NCBI RefSeq assembly: GCF_009650605.1
Contig: NZ_WAJT01000002.1
Span: forward strand, 310,001-374,000
Length of the DNA: 64,000 nucleotides
Direction of reading: 5' to 3'
Source of the DNA: Labrenzia sp. CE80
GTDB lineage: Bacteria; Pseudomonadota; Alphaproteobacteria; Rhizobiales; Stappiaceae
Under the pieces are notes generated by a model. It made no database searches. It worked only from the letters and a program-made list of their open reading frames with translations, and was not told the DNA's origin. Positions 51,043-60,282 of this stretch are shown here, in pieces. Each line of letters begins with the position of its first letter. Positions within the stretch are counted from its first letter, which is position 1. Both the position numbers and the translations under genes were made by a program.

Positions 51043-51731
51043 AAGTCCAGATCCGCGTAGGTCGCCGCCGCCGGCATGCCCAGGATCTTCTCGCCCAGAA
51101 GTGGCCGCATGCTCGGTCGTGATTTGACCCGAGCGTACCAGCTCTTCACGTTGTCTTCCGCCACCCATGGCACTTCACCCAGATAGTCAGCGCAGGAGAG
51201 CTCGGCTGCGAGCGCGAAATCGGCGAATGACAGCCGATCCCCTGCGATCCACCTGCGCGAAGCCACAAGATAACCGAAATATCGCAGATGGTGGTGGATG
51301 TTTGCGCGTGCGACCCGCAGCGCGGCAGAATCAGGTTCTCCGCCGCCCGCAGACTTCGGCATTGTCTGCTTGTAGATGCGCTCCCGGACAAGATGGCCGA
51401 CGACTTCGAGGTCAAATTTGCTGAGTGACCAGTCGACCAGACGACGGCACTCTGCGCGCGCATCTGGGTGGTCCGGCATCAAACGCCTGTCCGCGACCGC
51501 GTAGCCACGGGTCTCATCAAGATATTCCATGATAGGCGAAGGGCCGCAAATCGGTGGACCATCGTTCTCAACGAGAACGGGCACGGTGCCGGCCGGGTTG
51601 AGGCCGAGCAGCTCGGTGGGGCGCTCCCAGGGATTTATGGTCCGTTCCTGATACTCGGCTCCATACTCCTTCAACATCAAACGAACGAAGCGGGACGACG
51701 GCGAGAACGGATGATGATAGAGCGTGAGCAT
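51039..51731 (-). CDS. Glutathione S-transferase family protein
   Basis: A 230-residue protein with an N-terminal thioredoxin-like domain (LYHHPFSPSSRFVRLMLKEYGAEYQ, LNPAGTVPVLVENDGPPICGPSPIMEYLDE) and an all-helical C-terminal domain (DRLSFADFALAAELSCADYLGEV). The substrate is unknown. It lies upstream of queG and overlaps it, so it is probably in one transcript. The SPSSR motif places a serine at the usual catalytic position. Confidence 0.9.
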   Translation of the reverse strand: MLTLYHHPFSPSSRFVRLMLKEYGAEYQERTINPWERPTELLGLNPAGTVPVLVENDGPPICGPSPIMEYLDETRGYAVADRRLMPDHPDARAECRRLVDWSLSKFDLEVVGHLVRERIYKQTMPKSAGGGEPDSAALRVARANIHHHLRYFGYLVASRRWIAGDRLSFADFALAAELSCADYLGEVPWVAEDNVKSWYARVKSRPSMRPLLGEKILGMPAAATYADLDF

Positions 51732-51917
51732 GAAAGAGGTTGGAACAGCCAGTTGGAGACAGTTTATCTACGGCACCTGAACGCGTGCCGATAGCTGTCA
51801 ATTATGTCCTAAGGGTGGTTATCAAGGGTTTGACGCCAACCGAATTTGCTGGAAATTGTGTGTTGTTTTTTTGGGGGCCGGCAAAGCCGTTTTTTGGTTC
51901 ATTTGGAGACTTTATTG

Positions 51918-52724
51918 ATGGAAGAACAAACGATCATCAATGCACTGATTCTGGGGATTGTTGAAGGTCTTACAGAGTTCATTCCGGTGTCTTCGACCGG
52001 CCACATTCTGCTTTTGGGGCATTTTCTGGGCTTCGAGAGCACGGGCAAGACCTTCGAAGTCTTGATTCAGCTTGGTGCCATCCTCGCGATCCTGACCGTC
52101 TATGCCGCGCGGCTTTGGAACCTGGCCATGGCACTGCCGAGCGATGGAAAGTCGAGGCGGTTTGTTTTTGGCATCTTTTTGGCTTTTCTGCCGGCCGCCG
52201 TCATCGGGGTCATGGCGCATGGCTTTATCAAGACCGTGCTGTTCGAGTCCCCTGCTCTGATCTGCTCAACCCTGCTGGTCGGTGGCATCATTCTTCTTTG
52301 GATCGACCGGCTGCCTCTTAAGCCTCGCTACACTGACGTGATGGACTATCCCCTTAGCCTTTGTTTCAAGATTGGCCTGTTTCAATGTCTTGCCATGGTT
52401 CCGGGTGTTTCTCGGTCAGGCTCGACAATTGCAGGCTCCTTGCTGATGGGTACCGACAAGCGTTCTGCAGCTGAGTTCTCTTTTTTTCTGGCCATGCCAA
52501 CGATGGCGGGCGCATTTGCCTATGATCTCTACAAGAACCGCGATGTTCTTTCGATGAATGACGCCGTGATTATTACGATCGGCTTCATCGCGTCCTTTGT
52601 CGCAGGTGTCTTCGTGGTGAAAGGCCTTCTCAATTTCGTCAGCCGCCATGGTTTCGCACCCTTTGCCTGGTGGCGCATCATTGTTGGCCTACTCGGCTTT
52701 ATTGGGCTCTATTACCTAGGTTGA
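51918..52724 (+). CDS. uppP: Undecaprenyl-diphosphatase UppP/BacA
   Basis: A 268-residue membrane enzyme recycling the lipid carrier for cell-wall synthesis. The motifs GIVEGLTEFIPVSSTGHILL (with the catalytic Glu) and MVPGVSRSGSTIAG are diagnostic. About eight transmembrane helices are visible. ATG 51918 follows GGAG by 10 bases; the upstream open frame is unconserved. It faces the WYL regulator convergently, with no terminator visible between them. Confidence 0.96.
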   Translation: MEEQTIINALILGIVEGLTEFIPVSSTGHILLLGHFLGFESTGKTFEVLIQLGAILAILTVYAARLWNLAMALPSDGKSRRFVFGIFLAFLPAAVIGVMAHGFIKTVLFESPALICSTLLVGGIILLWIDRLPLKPRYTDVMDYPLSLCFKIGLFQCLAMVPGVSRSGSTIAGSLLMGTDKRSAAEFSFFLAMPTMAGAFAYDLYKNRDVLSMNDAVIITIGFIASFVAGVFVVKGLLNFVSRHGFAPFAWWRIIVGLLGFIGLYYLG

Positions 52725-52739
52725 CCGGCGTCAGAGCAC

Positions 52740-53744
52740 CTACGCCCTGTGCGCACTTGCGAGTTCTTCCAGTTCAGCTGCAAGCGGTACTCTCAGATCT
52801 GCAGGCTCGATGAGTTCTGCGCCAGGACCGAGCCAGCGAACCAAGGGAAAGAGGCGACTTCGACTGACATCGGGAAGGCTGATCAAAACACTGCCGTCAG
52901 ACCCGGGTGTGAAGACAGCATGCCGATAGTACCAGTCGGACATGAGTTTGGCGGCATGGTGTGCGGTGACGCGTATCAAAGCACTTGGTCTTTCAGTTTC
53001 CCAGCGGCGCATGGCTTGAGACAGCCAGGCTCCGCCAAGAAATTGTCGTATGGAAAAAGTCTTTTCCGGCTGAAACCTGAAACCGCTGACTTCAATGTTG
53101 CGAACACGATCGGCGCGATAGATCTTCAGGCTGTCGGCGTCGACTGATCGGCCGACAAGGTACCAAAGATCGCGGTCGAACAAAACGCCATAGGGTTCTA
53201 CGTCATGCGCGCGCGGCTGAGGTCGCGCGGGGTTGAGGTGATCGAAGCGAACACGTCGGCTCTCCAGGAGACCGGTCATGAAACCGTCGAGTGCGCTCTG
53301 CCAATCAGCATTCGGTTCGAGATGTGTGCCTGCGTGGAAAATGTCCGCGGGGACAGGTTCGATACCGATAATGCGGTCAGCTTCGCTCAAGAGCGGTTGC
53401 ACCGATTTCGGCAGCGACGCCACAAGCTTGCTTTCAGCGGCGGCCAGCTCTTCCACCAGAGGTATGGTCCGAATGCCGCGCACAAGGGCAAGGGCGGTAA
53501 GAAGTGCTGCAGTCTCCCTGCGGGTCAAGGCGACAGGCGGTTGGAGAAAACCTTTCTCCAGACGGTAACCGCCCTCTGCGCCGCGCTCGGCTTCAATCGG
53601 AATGCCAAGCGCGAGCAGACGGTCCACATCTCGGTAGATCGTCCTTAGCGAGACCTCGAAGCGCTCCGAAAGCGTCGTTGCTGTCACGAGCTTTCCGCCC
53701 GTCAGGAGCAGCAAGATGCCCAATGCGCGTTCTATGGGGTTCAT
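52740..53744 (-). CDS. WYL-domain transcriptional regulator (YafY-like)
   Basis: A 334-residue regulator with an N-terminal winged HTH (about 1-60, RALGILLLLTGGKLVTATTLSERFEVSLRTIYRDVDRL) and a WYL domain (about 135-215, with the strand VRFDHLNP and YGVLFDRDLWYLVGRSV). The C-terminal domain follows. WYL domains bind small ligands or nucleotides; this one's target is unknown. ATG 53744 is chosen for its GGGAGAGG. A 6-bp inverted repeat TTCTGA/TCAGAA (53769-53787) lies in its leader and could be an autoregulatory site. Confidence 0.9.
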   Translation of the reverse strand: MNPIERALGILLLLTGGKLVTATTLSERFEVSLRTIYRDVDRLLALGIPIEAERGAEGGYRLEKGFLQPPVALTRRETAALLTALALVRGIRTIPLVEELAAAESKLVASLPKSVQPLLSEADRIIGIEPVPADIFHAGTHLEPNADWQSALDGFMTGLLESRRVRFDHLNPARPQPRAHDVEPYGVLFDRDLWYLVGRSVDADSLKIYRADRVRNIEVSGFRFQPEKTFSIRQFLGGAWLSQAMRRWETERPSALIRVTAHHAAKLMSDWYYRHAVFTPGSDGSVLISLPDVSRSRLFPLVRWLGPGAELIEPADLRVPLAAELEELASAHRA

Positions 53745-53900
53745 ATGCGTCCTCTCCCGTTTGGCCAATTCTGACAGATTCTCAGAAAAAGGAACATAAC
53801 GAGAATATACCTGACTCCCTGCTGTCAGGATTGACCAGGCATTCTCTTTTTATCGCCGGACGGACTTCACCCGCGGCCATCAGAAAAGGGAGTTGAACTC

Positions 53901-54125
53901 ATGACCATGGCAACCGATAGAATCTACCGCCAAAAGGCGGCGAGCCGGGGGCTTCCTCTCATGCTGCTTGTCTTGCTTGGCAGGCGGATACGGGAAGTGC
54001 TCGAGTACCGTAGAACCATTCGAGCGCTTCAAAGGCTCGATGATCGTGGTCTGCGCGATATCGGCGTGACCCGTACGGCCATGGGATTTGAAATGATGCC
54101 AGACGAGCTGCGCCGACAGCGGTGA
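53901..54125 (+). CDS. DUF1127 small basic protein (YjiS-like)
   Basis: A 74-residue protein ending in the DUF1127 motif, RRTIRALQRLDDRGLRDIGVTR. A short hydrophobic segment (LPLMLLVLLG) precedes it. Small DUF1127 proteins are strongly expressed in stationary phase or phosphate and carbon stress in alphaproteobacteria, and some bind RNA. It diverges from the WYL regulator, so that regulator may control it. Confidence 0.85.
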   Translation: MTMATDRIYRQKAASRGLPLMLLVLLGRRIREVLEYRRTIRALQRLDDRGLRDIGVTRTAMGFEMMPDELRRQR

Positions 54126-54142
54126 CGCAGAAAGATGCGCAA

Positions 54143-54175
54143 CGAAAGCAAAACGGGCGGCCTGGGCCGCTCGTT
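54143..54175 (-). terminator. Rho-independent terminator of the NDUFA9-like gene
   Basis: On the minus strand the stem AACGAGCGG/CCGCCCGTT (one G-U pair, 6-base loop) is followed by TTTGCTTT. It lies about 25 bases after the stop of the NDUFA9-like gene and also faces the DUF1127 gene. Confidence 0.65.
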
Positions 54176-54200
54176 CAAAAATCAATCTTCAGACCTTCGA

Positions 54201-55175
54201 TCAGGCGGCGCGATGCGCGTCGAACTGTCCGTGTTCACGAAAGCGATCCAGATAAGTTGGTAGGATAGCGGCCAGCGTCGCTGGCTTGACACCCATGCCT
54301 TCAAGGGTTCGTTCTTCCTTGATCGCCGCTTCCGAAACAACGTTGTCGCTTCTCAGAAGCTCCACCTGGTCTGCCGTAAGCAGTGGTTTCGGCAGGATCT
54401 GCATCACGCGGCCAAGAGCACTTGCAACGTCAAAAGGAATTGGCAGAAGTGTACGCTTGCGACGGGTCACGTGGAGCATCAGCTCCAGACATTCCTTGAA
54501 GCTGAGGACTTCCGGTCCACCGAGTTCATACTTGGTGCCGGCAGTCAGCTCCCCGTCAACAGACTTTGCCACAGCATCAGCCACGTCACAGACATAGACA
54601 GGCTGGAATTTCGTTTCGCCGCCGCCAATCAGCGGCAGTGCAGGGGCGATCCGCGACATGGAAGCGAACTTGTTGAAGAAGTCATCTTCCGGGCCGAACA
54701 CGATTGAGGGACGCAGAATGACACTGTCTGGCAGGGTCTCAAGGACGCCTTGCTCGCCTTCGGCTTTGGACCGTGCATAGTCGGAAGCGGCGTTCTCGTC
54801 AGCGCCTATCGCTGAAATATGGGTGATCCCGGTAAGACTGGCCGCACGTGCTGCTTCCGCTATAGCAAGCGGCCCAAAGGACTGCACCGCGTCGAAGCTT
54901 TGCTTGCCCGAAGGAAACAGTATCCCAACAGTGTTCACGACGGCATCTGCGCCTTGAACGGCCCGATCGACCGACCAACGGTAACGCAGATTGGCCTGTA
55001 CCGGCATTATCTGACCCGGCGCTCCAAGAGGCTGGAGGTGTTCGGCAAGATCTGGGCGGCGCACTGCCGCGCGAACCCTGTAGCCGCGGCGGGCAAGTGC
55101 CTGAACGATATGGCGTCCGAGAAAGCCGGATGCTCCGAAGACTGTTACGAGTTTTCCATTGAGAGCCATGGACAT
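54201..55175 (-). CDS. NDUFA9-like NAD(P)-binding protein (complex I-associated)
   Basis: A 324-residue atypical short-chain dehydrogenase. The N-terminal Rossmann motif is VTVFGASGFLGRHIVQALARRGYRVRAAVR; HISAIGADENAASDYARSKAEGEQGV has YxRSK-type active-site spacing; VILRPSIVFGPEDDFFNKFA is typical of the complex I NDUFA9 family. In mitochondria NDUFA9 is an accessory subunit binding NADPH; in alphaproteobacteria it is commonly present but poorly tested. No nuo genes are nearby. ATG 55175 follows a GGGGG stretch; an ATG two codons later is possible. Confidence 0.9.
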   Translation of the reverse strand: MSMALNGKLVTVFGASGFLGRHIVQALARRGYRVRAAVRRPDLAEHLQPLGAPGQIMPVQANLRYRWSVDRAVQGADAVVNTVGILFPSGKQSFDAVQSFGPLAIAEAARAASLTGITHISAIGADENAASDYARSKAEGEQGVLETLPDSVILRPSIVFGPEDDFFNKFASMSRIAPALPLIGGGETKFQPVYVCDVADAVAKSVDGELTAGTKYELGGPEVLSFKECLELMLHVTRRKRTLLPIPFDVASALGRVMQILPKPLLTADQVELLRSDNVVSEAAIKEERTLEGMGVKPATLAAILPTYLDRFREHGQFDAHRAA

Positions 55176-55360
55176 GCCGGTTGCCCCCTATCGCGTCCAA
55201 ATGATGTTGCAGTTCTTACAAGAACCAAACGTTCCTCAGTCTCTTAGACCTTTGCTGTCACCCTGTGAAGGGGTTCGCGTTTCCGCTTGTGAATGAGCGT
55301 AATTGTTTTCACTTCTGTGATTGACAAGATCCCGACCCGTCCTTAAAAGCCCCTTTCACA

Positions 55361-55447
55361 GCCCAGGTGGCGGAATTGGTAGACGCACTAGCTTCAGGTG
55401 CTAGCGCTCGCAAGGGCGTGGAGGTTCGAGTCCTCTCCTGGGCACCA
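55361..55447 (+). tRNA. tRNA-Leu (anticodon CAG)
   Basis: Acceptor GCCCAGG pairs with CCTGGGC, followed by A and an encoded CCA. The anticodon stem CTAGC/GCTAG encloses TTCAGGT, giving CAG (reads CUG). A long variable arm and GGTTCGAGTCC T arm fit a leucine tRNA. Length is 87 nt including CCA. Confidence 0.96.
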
Positions 55448-55964
55448 AATATTGTTTCGGATAGACTGCCAAGATCCGAGATTTCCGAAAAAGGTCCGGT
55501 TTCCGGGCCTTTTTTCGTTTCCTGAGGTGGCGACTGTTGTCTTTCTATACAACAAAGATGACAAGCTAGCTGTGTTAAGTGGCGTTCTTGTTTCTTTTGG
55601 CAATGCCGTGGTTCCAAAAAAAGCTGCTATTGCTTTCTAGAAAGCAAATAAGGTGTGTTTCTGTTCTTCCCGCACCTAAACGTACCGCCAGATTTCTCCC
55701 TCGGTGTCTCTACTGGATACCGCAGTCGGCCTGAGCTCCTCGGTTTCCGATCGACTGCTATCTATTGGCCTTACATCCTGAAGTAGGTGGAGCTGCTCCG
55801 GTTTGCCTCGTTGCCGGCCGAAAGAGAGGAAATGCGCCGGGCAAACCTTGCGTGACCGCCTTTCATGTTCTACCTGACACAAGAGTTCAAATGGGCATCT
55901 TGGCCCTGATTTACCTGAGTTCCTCCGCAGGCCGCAGGGACAGTTTGAGGAGCCAGTCACACTC
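55448..55964. other. Gene-free region between tRNA-Leu and RNase D
   Basis: Apart from the terminator at 55488-55516, I see no gene, repeat or integrase remnant in these 517 bases. The open frames here are short, unled and of non-coding character. There is no duplicated tRNA 3' end to suggest an integration scar. Confidence 0.55.
55488..55516 (+). terminator. Rho-independent terminator of tRNA-Leu
   Basis: AAAAAGGTCCGG and CCGGGCCTTTTT pair with one G-U and a TTT loop, giving a GC stem flanked by A and T runs. It lies about 40 bases after the tRNA. Confidence 0.82.
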
Positions 55965-56585
55965 ATGACGATCCGCAGCCACAAACACGATCTTCCCGAT
56001 CTCTCTGCCTATGAAGATGCAGAGGCTGTGGCGGTTGACACTGAGACCCTCGGGCTCAACCCTCATCGCGATCGTTTATGCGTGGTGCAGCTGTCTTCGG
56101 GCGATGGGAGCGCCGACGTGGTGCAGATTGCGCGAGGCCAAACCGAGGCGCCGAACCTTGCCAAGCTTATGGCAGATCCTTCCAAGCCTAAGATCTTTCA
56201 TTTTGCAAGATTTGATGTCGCGGTTCTGCGTAAGTATCTGAGCATTGCGGTAACCCCGGTGTGGTGCACCAAGATCGCCTCCAAGCTTGTTCGGACTTAT
56301 ACGGACCGCCATGGTCTGAAAGATATCACCCGCGAGCTCGTAGGCGTCGAGTTGTCGAAGCAGCAGCAGAGCTCAGATTGGGCCGCGGAAAGGCTCTCGG
56401 ACGCACAGCTGGCCTATGCGGCCTCTGATGTGTTGCACTTGCACCAACTCAAGACGCGCCTGGAAGTGATGCTCGAACGCGAGGAACGCACGCACATCGC
56501 CAAGGCCTGTTTCGAGTTTCTACCGTTTCGCGCTGAACTCGATCTCAAGGGTTGGGACGAAAATGATATTTTCGCTCACTCATGA
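55965..56585 (+). CDS. rnd: Ribonuclease D-type 3'-5' exonuclease, single domain
   Basis: A 206-residue DEDDy exonuclease. It has Exo I AVAVDTETLGLNPHRDRLCVVQLS, Exo II HFARFDVAVL and Exo III QLAYAASDVLHL. Full-length RNase D adds two HRDC domains; this protein lacks them and is the short form usual in this order. It probably trims tRNA or small RNA 3' ends. It lies just before the lptC-lptA-lptB run. Confidence 0.93.
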   Translation: MTIRSHKHDLPDLSAYEDAEAVAVDTETLGLNPHRDRLCVVQLSSGDGSADVVQIARGQTEAPNLAKLMADPSKPKIFHFARFDVAVLRKYLSIAVTPVWCTKIASKLVRTYTDRHGLKDITRELVGVELSKQQQSSDWAAERLSDAQLAYAASDVLHLHQLKTRLEVMLEREERTHIAKACFEFLPFRAELDLKGWDENDIFAHS

Positions 56586-56607
56586 GCATGAGAGGACCTA
56601 GGCCGTA

Positions 56608-57258
56608 ATGACGATGGCAGTAGCCGATATGACTGGAGCGACTGCGCTGCCTGCAGAAAGCCGCGCGCAGCGCTCTGCGCGTCGTCACAGCCGCATGGTC
56701 AAGGTCTTGCGCATCTTGCTGCCGCTCACTGGCGTGCTGATTCTGGCGGGCATGACAGCGTTGGTCGTTGTATTCAACATTCTGACCGGGCTCGGCATTG
56801 GAAATGTAAGTCTGAGCAGTGATGGCCTTGTTATGGATCGTCCGGAGCTTTCCGGCCATGACGGAGAACGATCCTACAAAGTGTCCGCAGTCAGAGCCAT
56901 CCAGCGGCTAAGCGATCCCCGGATCATCGATCTTGAGAACATTCGGGCCGATATTGTGCTAGATCCGACTCAAAGCGCGAAGGTCTCGGCTTTGAAGGGA
57001 ACATATGACAATGGCGCTGAAACGCTTGCGCTCTATGATGGACTTCAAGTGGAGTGGAGTGAGGGCTACATCATTGACCTCGCTGAGGTGACGATTGATT
57101 TGAAGTCCGGGGCGTTGAAAACGACCGAGCCGTTCTCGATCCGATCGGAAAATGGCAACATTCGCGCTGGACAATTGACCTATGATCAGGACAAGGGAAT
57201 CGTCCGGTTCACCGACGGCATCAAGATGGTGCTGACCCCTGGCGCGCAAGAGGAATAG
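56608..57258 (+). CDS. lptC: Lipopolysaccharide export protein LptC
   Basis: A 216-residue bitopic membrane protein. One N-terminal transmembrane segment (about 36-58, LRILLPLTGVLILAGMTALVVV) is followed by the periplasmic beta-jellyroll that passes LPS from LptB2FG to LptA. The order lptC-lptA-lptB with 3-base gap to lptA supports the call; sequence identity in this family is low. The region YKVSAVRAIQRLSDPRIIDLENI is typical of alphaproteobacterial LptC. Confidence 0.9.
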   Translation: MTMAVADMTGATALPAESRAQRSARRHSRMVKVLRILLPLTGVLILAGMTALVVVFNILTGLGIGNVSLSSDGLVMDRPELSGHDGERSYKVSAVRAIQRLSDPRIIDLENIRADIVLDPTQSAKVSALKGTYDNGAETLALYDGLQVEWSEGYIIDLAEVTIDLKSGALKTTEPFSIRSENGNIRAGQLTYDQDKGIVRFTDGIKMVLTPGAQEE

Positions 57259-57261
57259 CCG

Positions 57262-57798
57262 ATGATGAAATTTCTACAGGTAGCCGTGATTGGCGTCTTT
57301 TCCCTTTGCGCGTTGACAGGCTACTCCGCAGCGCAAACCTTTTCTGACGCATTCGCCGGCTTTGGGTCCAACGACAAGGAGCCGATCCAGATCGAGGCCG
57401 AGGAACTCGAGGTGGAGGACAAGACCAACAGCGCCACCTTTAAGGGCGATGTCGTCGTGACCCAGGGCGAGACACAACTCAAAACACAAAGGCTGCGGGT
57501 TTTTTACGATGGCTCTGCCTCTGGCTCCACACAGCAAAAAATTTCACGTTTGGAGGCGGCCGGTCGGGTTTATATCTCTGCTGAGGATCAGACCGCGACC
57601 GGTGATGAGGCCAGCTTTGATATGAAACGTGAAGTGATGGTCATGACGGGTGATGAAGTCGTGCTCAGTCAGGGGCCGAACGTTGTCGTCGGCAATCGTC
57701 TGACAGTCAATCTCAAGACAGGTAAGGCGGACCTTCAGGCTCAAAAAACAGGCCGTGTAAAGGTGCTCATTCAGCCTAACAGCCTCGACAATAACTAG
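57262..57798 (+). CDS. lptA: Lipopolysaccharide transport periplasmic protein LptA
   Basis: A 178-residue periplasmic bridge protein with a Sec signal (about 1-23, FLQVAVIGVFSLCALTGYSAAQ). The OstA-like jellyroll follows (EPIQIEAEELEVEDKTNSATFKGDVVVTQGETQLKTQRLRVFY). It lies between lptC and lptB. Length is normal. Confidence 0.93.
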   Translation: MMKFLQVAVIGVFSLCALTGYSAAQTFSDAFAGFGSNDKEPIQIEAEELEVEDKTNSATFKGDVVVTQGETQLKTQRLRVFYDGSASGSTQQKISRLEAAGRVYISAEDQTATGDEASFDMKREVMVMTGDEVVLSQGPNVVVGNRLTVNLKTGKADLQAQKTGRVKVLIQPNSLDNN

Positions 57799-57881
57799 CA
57801 GCCTTCTCTTCGGGGCCACCGACAGCTTGCCGTTGAGGTTGCGGGATCTCGCCGGAAATAGCCAATAATGGAATTCAATTG

Positions 57882-58667
57882 GTGAAACTCTTCCCCTTTA
57901 CCTCTTCAGGTAAACTTCAATCCGGTGATGCAAGCGCCCAGGAACCGGGCTCGCTCGTCGTCGATGGTATTGGTAAGACCTATGGGCGCCGCCAGGTGGT
58001 CAAATATGTGAGCCTTGAGGTGAAGCCGGGCGAGGCTGTCGGTCTGCTAGGGCCCAATGGTGCGGGCAAAACCACCACCTTCTACATGATTACGGGCTTG
58101 ATCCGCCCGGATCAGGGTGCGATCGCGTTGAATGGCTTCGATATCACGCGCTTGCCCATGTATCGGCGTGCGCGCCTGGGCATCGGATATCTGCCCCAGG
58201 AAGCATCGATTTTCCGCGGGTTAACAGTCGAAGAGAATATCCGCGCAGTGCTGGAGATCATCGAACCCGATCGACGCAAGCGCAATGAAGATCTCGATCA
58301 GTTGCTAGCCGAGTTCGGCCTGACTCATTTGCGCAAATCCCCTTCTATTGCTTTGTCTGGGGGGGAGCGGCGGCGCGTCGAGATCGCCCGGGCACTGGCC
58401 AGCCGGCCTTCTTTCATGCTGCTGGATGAACCTTTTGCGGGCATTGATCCAATCGCGGTTGGTGACATCCAGCAACTCGTTCGCCATCTGACCGAGCGGG
58501 GAATTGGTGTCCTAATTACGGATCACAACGTCAGGGAAACACTGGGCCTCATCGACAGGGCCTATATTATCGCTGCAGGTGAAGTTCTCACAGAAGGCCT
58601 ACCGAACGATATTGTGGCCAATCCGGACGTGCGCCGTTTGTATCTGGGTGAACAATTTACACTTTGA
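57882..58667 (+). CDS. lptB: LPS export ABC transporter ATPase LptB
   Basis: A 261-residue ABC ATPase powering LPS export. Walker A GLLGPNGAGKTTTFYMITGLI, Q-loop GYLPQEASIFRGLTVEENI, signature LSGGERRRVEIARAL, Walker B FMLLDEPFAGIDPIAV and H-switch ITDHNVRETL all match LptB. The start is GTG 57882, 8 bases after GGAA; a TTG at 57879 is one codon earlier. The N-terminal 20 residues before the ATPase core are longer than in E. coli. Confidence 0.97.
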   Translation: MKLFPFTSSGKLQSGDASAQEPGSLVVDGIGKTYGRRQVVKYVSLEVKPGEAVGLLGPNGAGKTTTFYMITGLIRPDQGAIALNGFDITRLPMYRRARLGIGYLPQEASIFRGLTVEENIRAVLEIIEPDRRKRNEDLDQLLAEFGLTHLRKSPSIALSGGERRRVEIARALASRPSFMLLDEPFAGIDPIAVGDIQQLVRHLTERGIGVLITDHNVRETLGLIDRAYIIAAGEVLTEGLPNDIVANPDVRRLYLGEQFTL

Positions 58668-58734
58668 TGACAACACCGGGGATAGGGTATAGCAAGAAGC
58701 GGACCAACCACGCTTAGAGAAGACCCCGGACTAG

Positions 58735-60282
58735 ATGGCAATTACAACAAAGCTGGAGATGCGGCAAAGCCAGTCGCTGATCATGACGCCGCAGCTGATG
58801 CAGGCGATCAAGCTGTTGCAAATGTCGAACCTTGATCTGGTCGCCTATGTCGATGCCGAACTTGAGAGAAATCCGCTCCTTGAAAAGGGAGACAGCGAGT
58901 CCAATGGCTCCGGCGAGATTGGGGACGCTCCGGCATCCGATGATCGGCCTGCGCAAGGCGAGCCTGCTGCGGCGGGCGATGAGCCTCAGGCAGGCGACTG
59001 GATGGAAAGCCAGTTGGAAACTGGATCCGAGGCGATTGCGACACGCCTCGACACGGATCTCGGTAATGTATTTCCAGATGAGCCAGGCGTACCGTCCTCT
59101 CCAGACCCTGCCGCACTAAAAGGCGGCGACAGTTATAAGAACACCTCCAGCAGCTCTGCGGGTGAAGACTATAATCTTGAAGCGTTTGTTGCGGAGGAGG
59201 AGTCGCTTGTTTCCTCGCTGGAAGACCAGATGCACCTGGTTTTTTCAGAGCCGGCAGACAAGTTGATTGCGGGTCATCTGATCAATTCTCTGGACGAAAA
59301 CGGATATCTTTTTCTTGATCTTGAAGAGACGGCCCTGCAGCTGGGTGTCTCGCTCGAGAGAGTGGAAAGCATACTCGCTGTCTTGCAAACGTTCGAACCC
59401 GCAGGCGTTTTCGCCAGAAGTCTGGCCGAGTGTCTGAAATTGCAACTGATTGATCGCAATCGGTTCGACCCGGCGATGGAAGCCTTGATTGAGAACATTG
59501 AGCTTCTCGCCAAGCACGATTATGCGGCTCTGCGGCGCGTTTGCAGCGTGGATGATGAAGACTTGGCCGAGATGATTGCGGAGATCAAGGCGCTGGATCC
59601 AAAGCCCGGCAGCGTCTTTGGTTCATCGTTGGTTCAACCGATGGTTCCCGATGTCCTGATCAAGCGTTCGCCCGATGGAACCTGGTCAGTGGAGCTAAAT
59701 ACAGACACCTTGCCGAAGGTCTTGGTCAATCAGACCTATTACGCAACGATCACGCGCAACGCTCGGAACGAGGTTGAGAAGGAATACCTCACGGATTGCC
59801 TGCAGACGGCAAACTGGCTCGTGAAGAGCCTGGATCAACGCGCGAAGACGGTGCTCAAGGTGTCGACCGAAATTGTTCGACAGCAAGACGGGTTTCTGAC
59901 CTACGGCATTGAACATCTGCGGCCGCTGAACCTGAAAACCATCGCGGACGCAATTGGAATGCATGAGTCCACTATCAGCCGGGTCACGTCCAACAAGTAC
60001 ATGGCAACACCCCGTGGCATCTACGAGCTCAAGTATTTCTTCTCATCTGCCATCTCCGCCACGGTTGGAGGTGATGCTCATTCCGCCGAGTCTGTACGGC
60101 ATAAAATCAGGCAGATGATCGACGCAGAATCGCCGTCGGCCATTCTTTCTGACGATACGATTGTTAAAAACTTAAAGGACGACGGCGTGGATATCGCGCG
60201 GCGGACCGTTGCCAAATACCGTGAAGCGATGAAAATCCCATCATCTGTTCAACGGCGGCGCGAGAAGCGCGCCCGTAGCTAA
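58735..60282 (+). CDS. rpoN: RNA polymerase sigma-54 factor
   Basis: A 515-residue sigma-54. Region I is KLEMRQSQSLIMTPQLMQAIKLLQMSNLDL. An acidic region II (about 50-145) is followed by the core-binding domain. The HTH (IADAIGMHESTISRVTSNKYMATPRG) and RpoN box ARRTVAKYREAM are at the C terminus. It serves nitrogen, flagellar and other activator-dependent promoters. The lptB-rpoN-hpf-ptsN order is standard. Confidence 0.98.
   Translation: MAITTKLEMRQSQSLIMTPQLMQAIKLLQMSNLDLVAYVDAELERNPLLEKGDSESNGSGEIGDAPASDDRPAQGEPAAAGDEPQAGDWMESQLETGSEAIATRLDTDLGNVFPDEPGVPSSPDPAALKGGDSYKNTSSSSAGEDYNLEAFVAEEESLVSSLEDQMHLVFSEPADKLIAGHLINSLDENGYLFLDLEETALQLGVSLERVESILAVLQTFEPAGVFARSLAECLKLQLIDRNRFDPAMEALIENIELLAKHDYAALRRVCSVDDEDLAEMIAEIKALDPKPGSVFGSSLVQPMVPDVLIKRSPDGTWSVELNTDTLPKVLVNQTYYATITRNARNEVEKEYLTDCLQTANWLVKSLDQRAKTVLKVSTEIVRQQDGFLTYGIEHLRPLNLKTIADAIGMHESTISRVTSNKYMATPRGIYELKYFFSSAISATVGGDAHSAESVRHKIRQMIDAESPSAILSDDTIVKNLKDDGVDIARRTVAKYREAMKIPSSVQRRREKRARS

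Noticed and set aside
55448..55964. Possible integration scar beside tRNA-Leu
   Set aside because: No repeat of the tRNA 3' end, no integrase and no composition break were seen.
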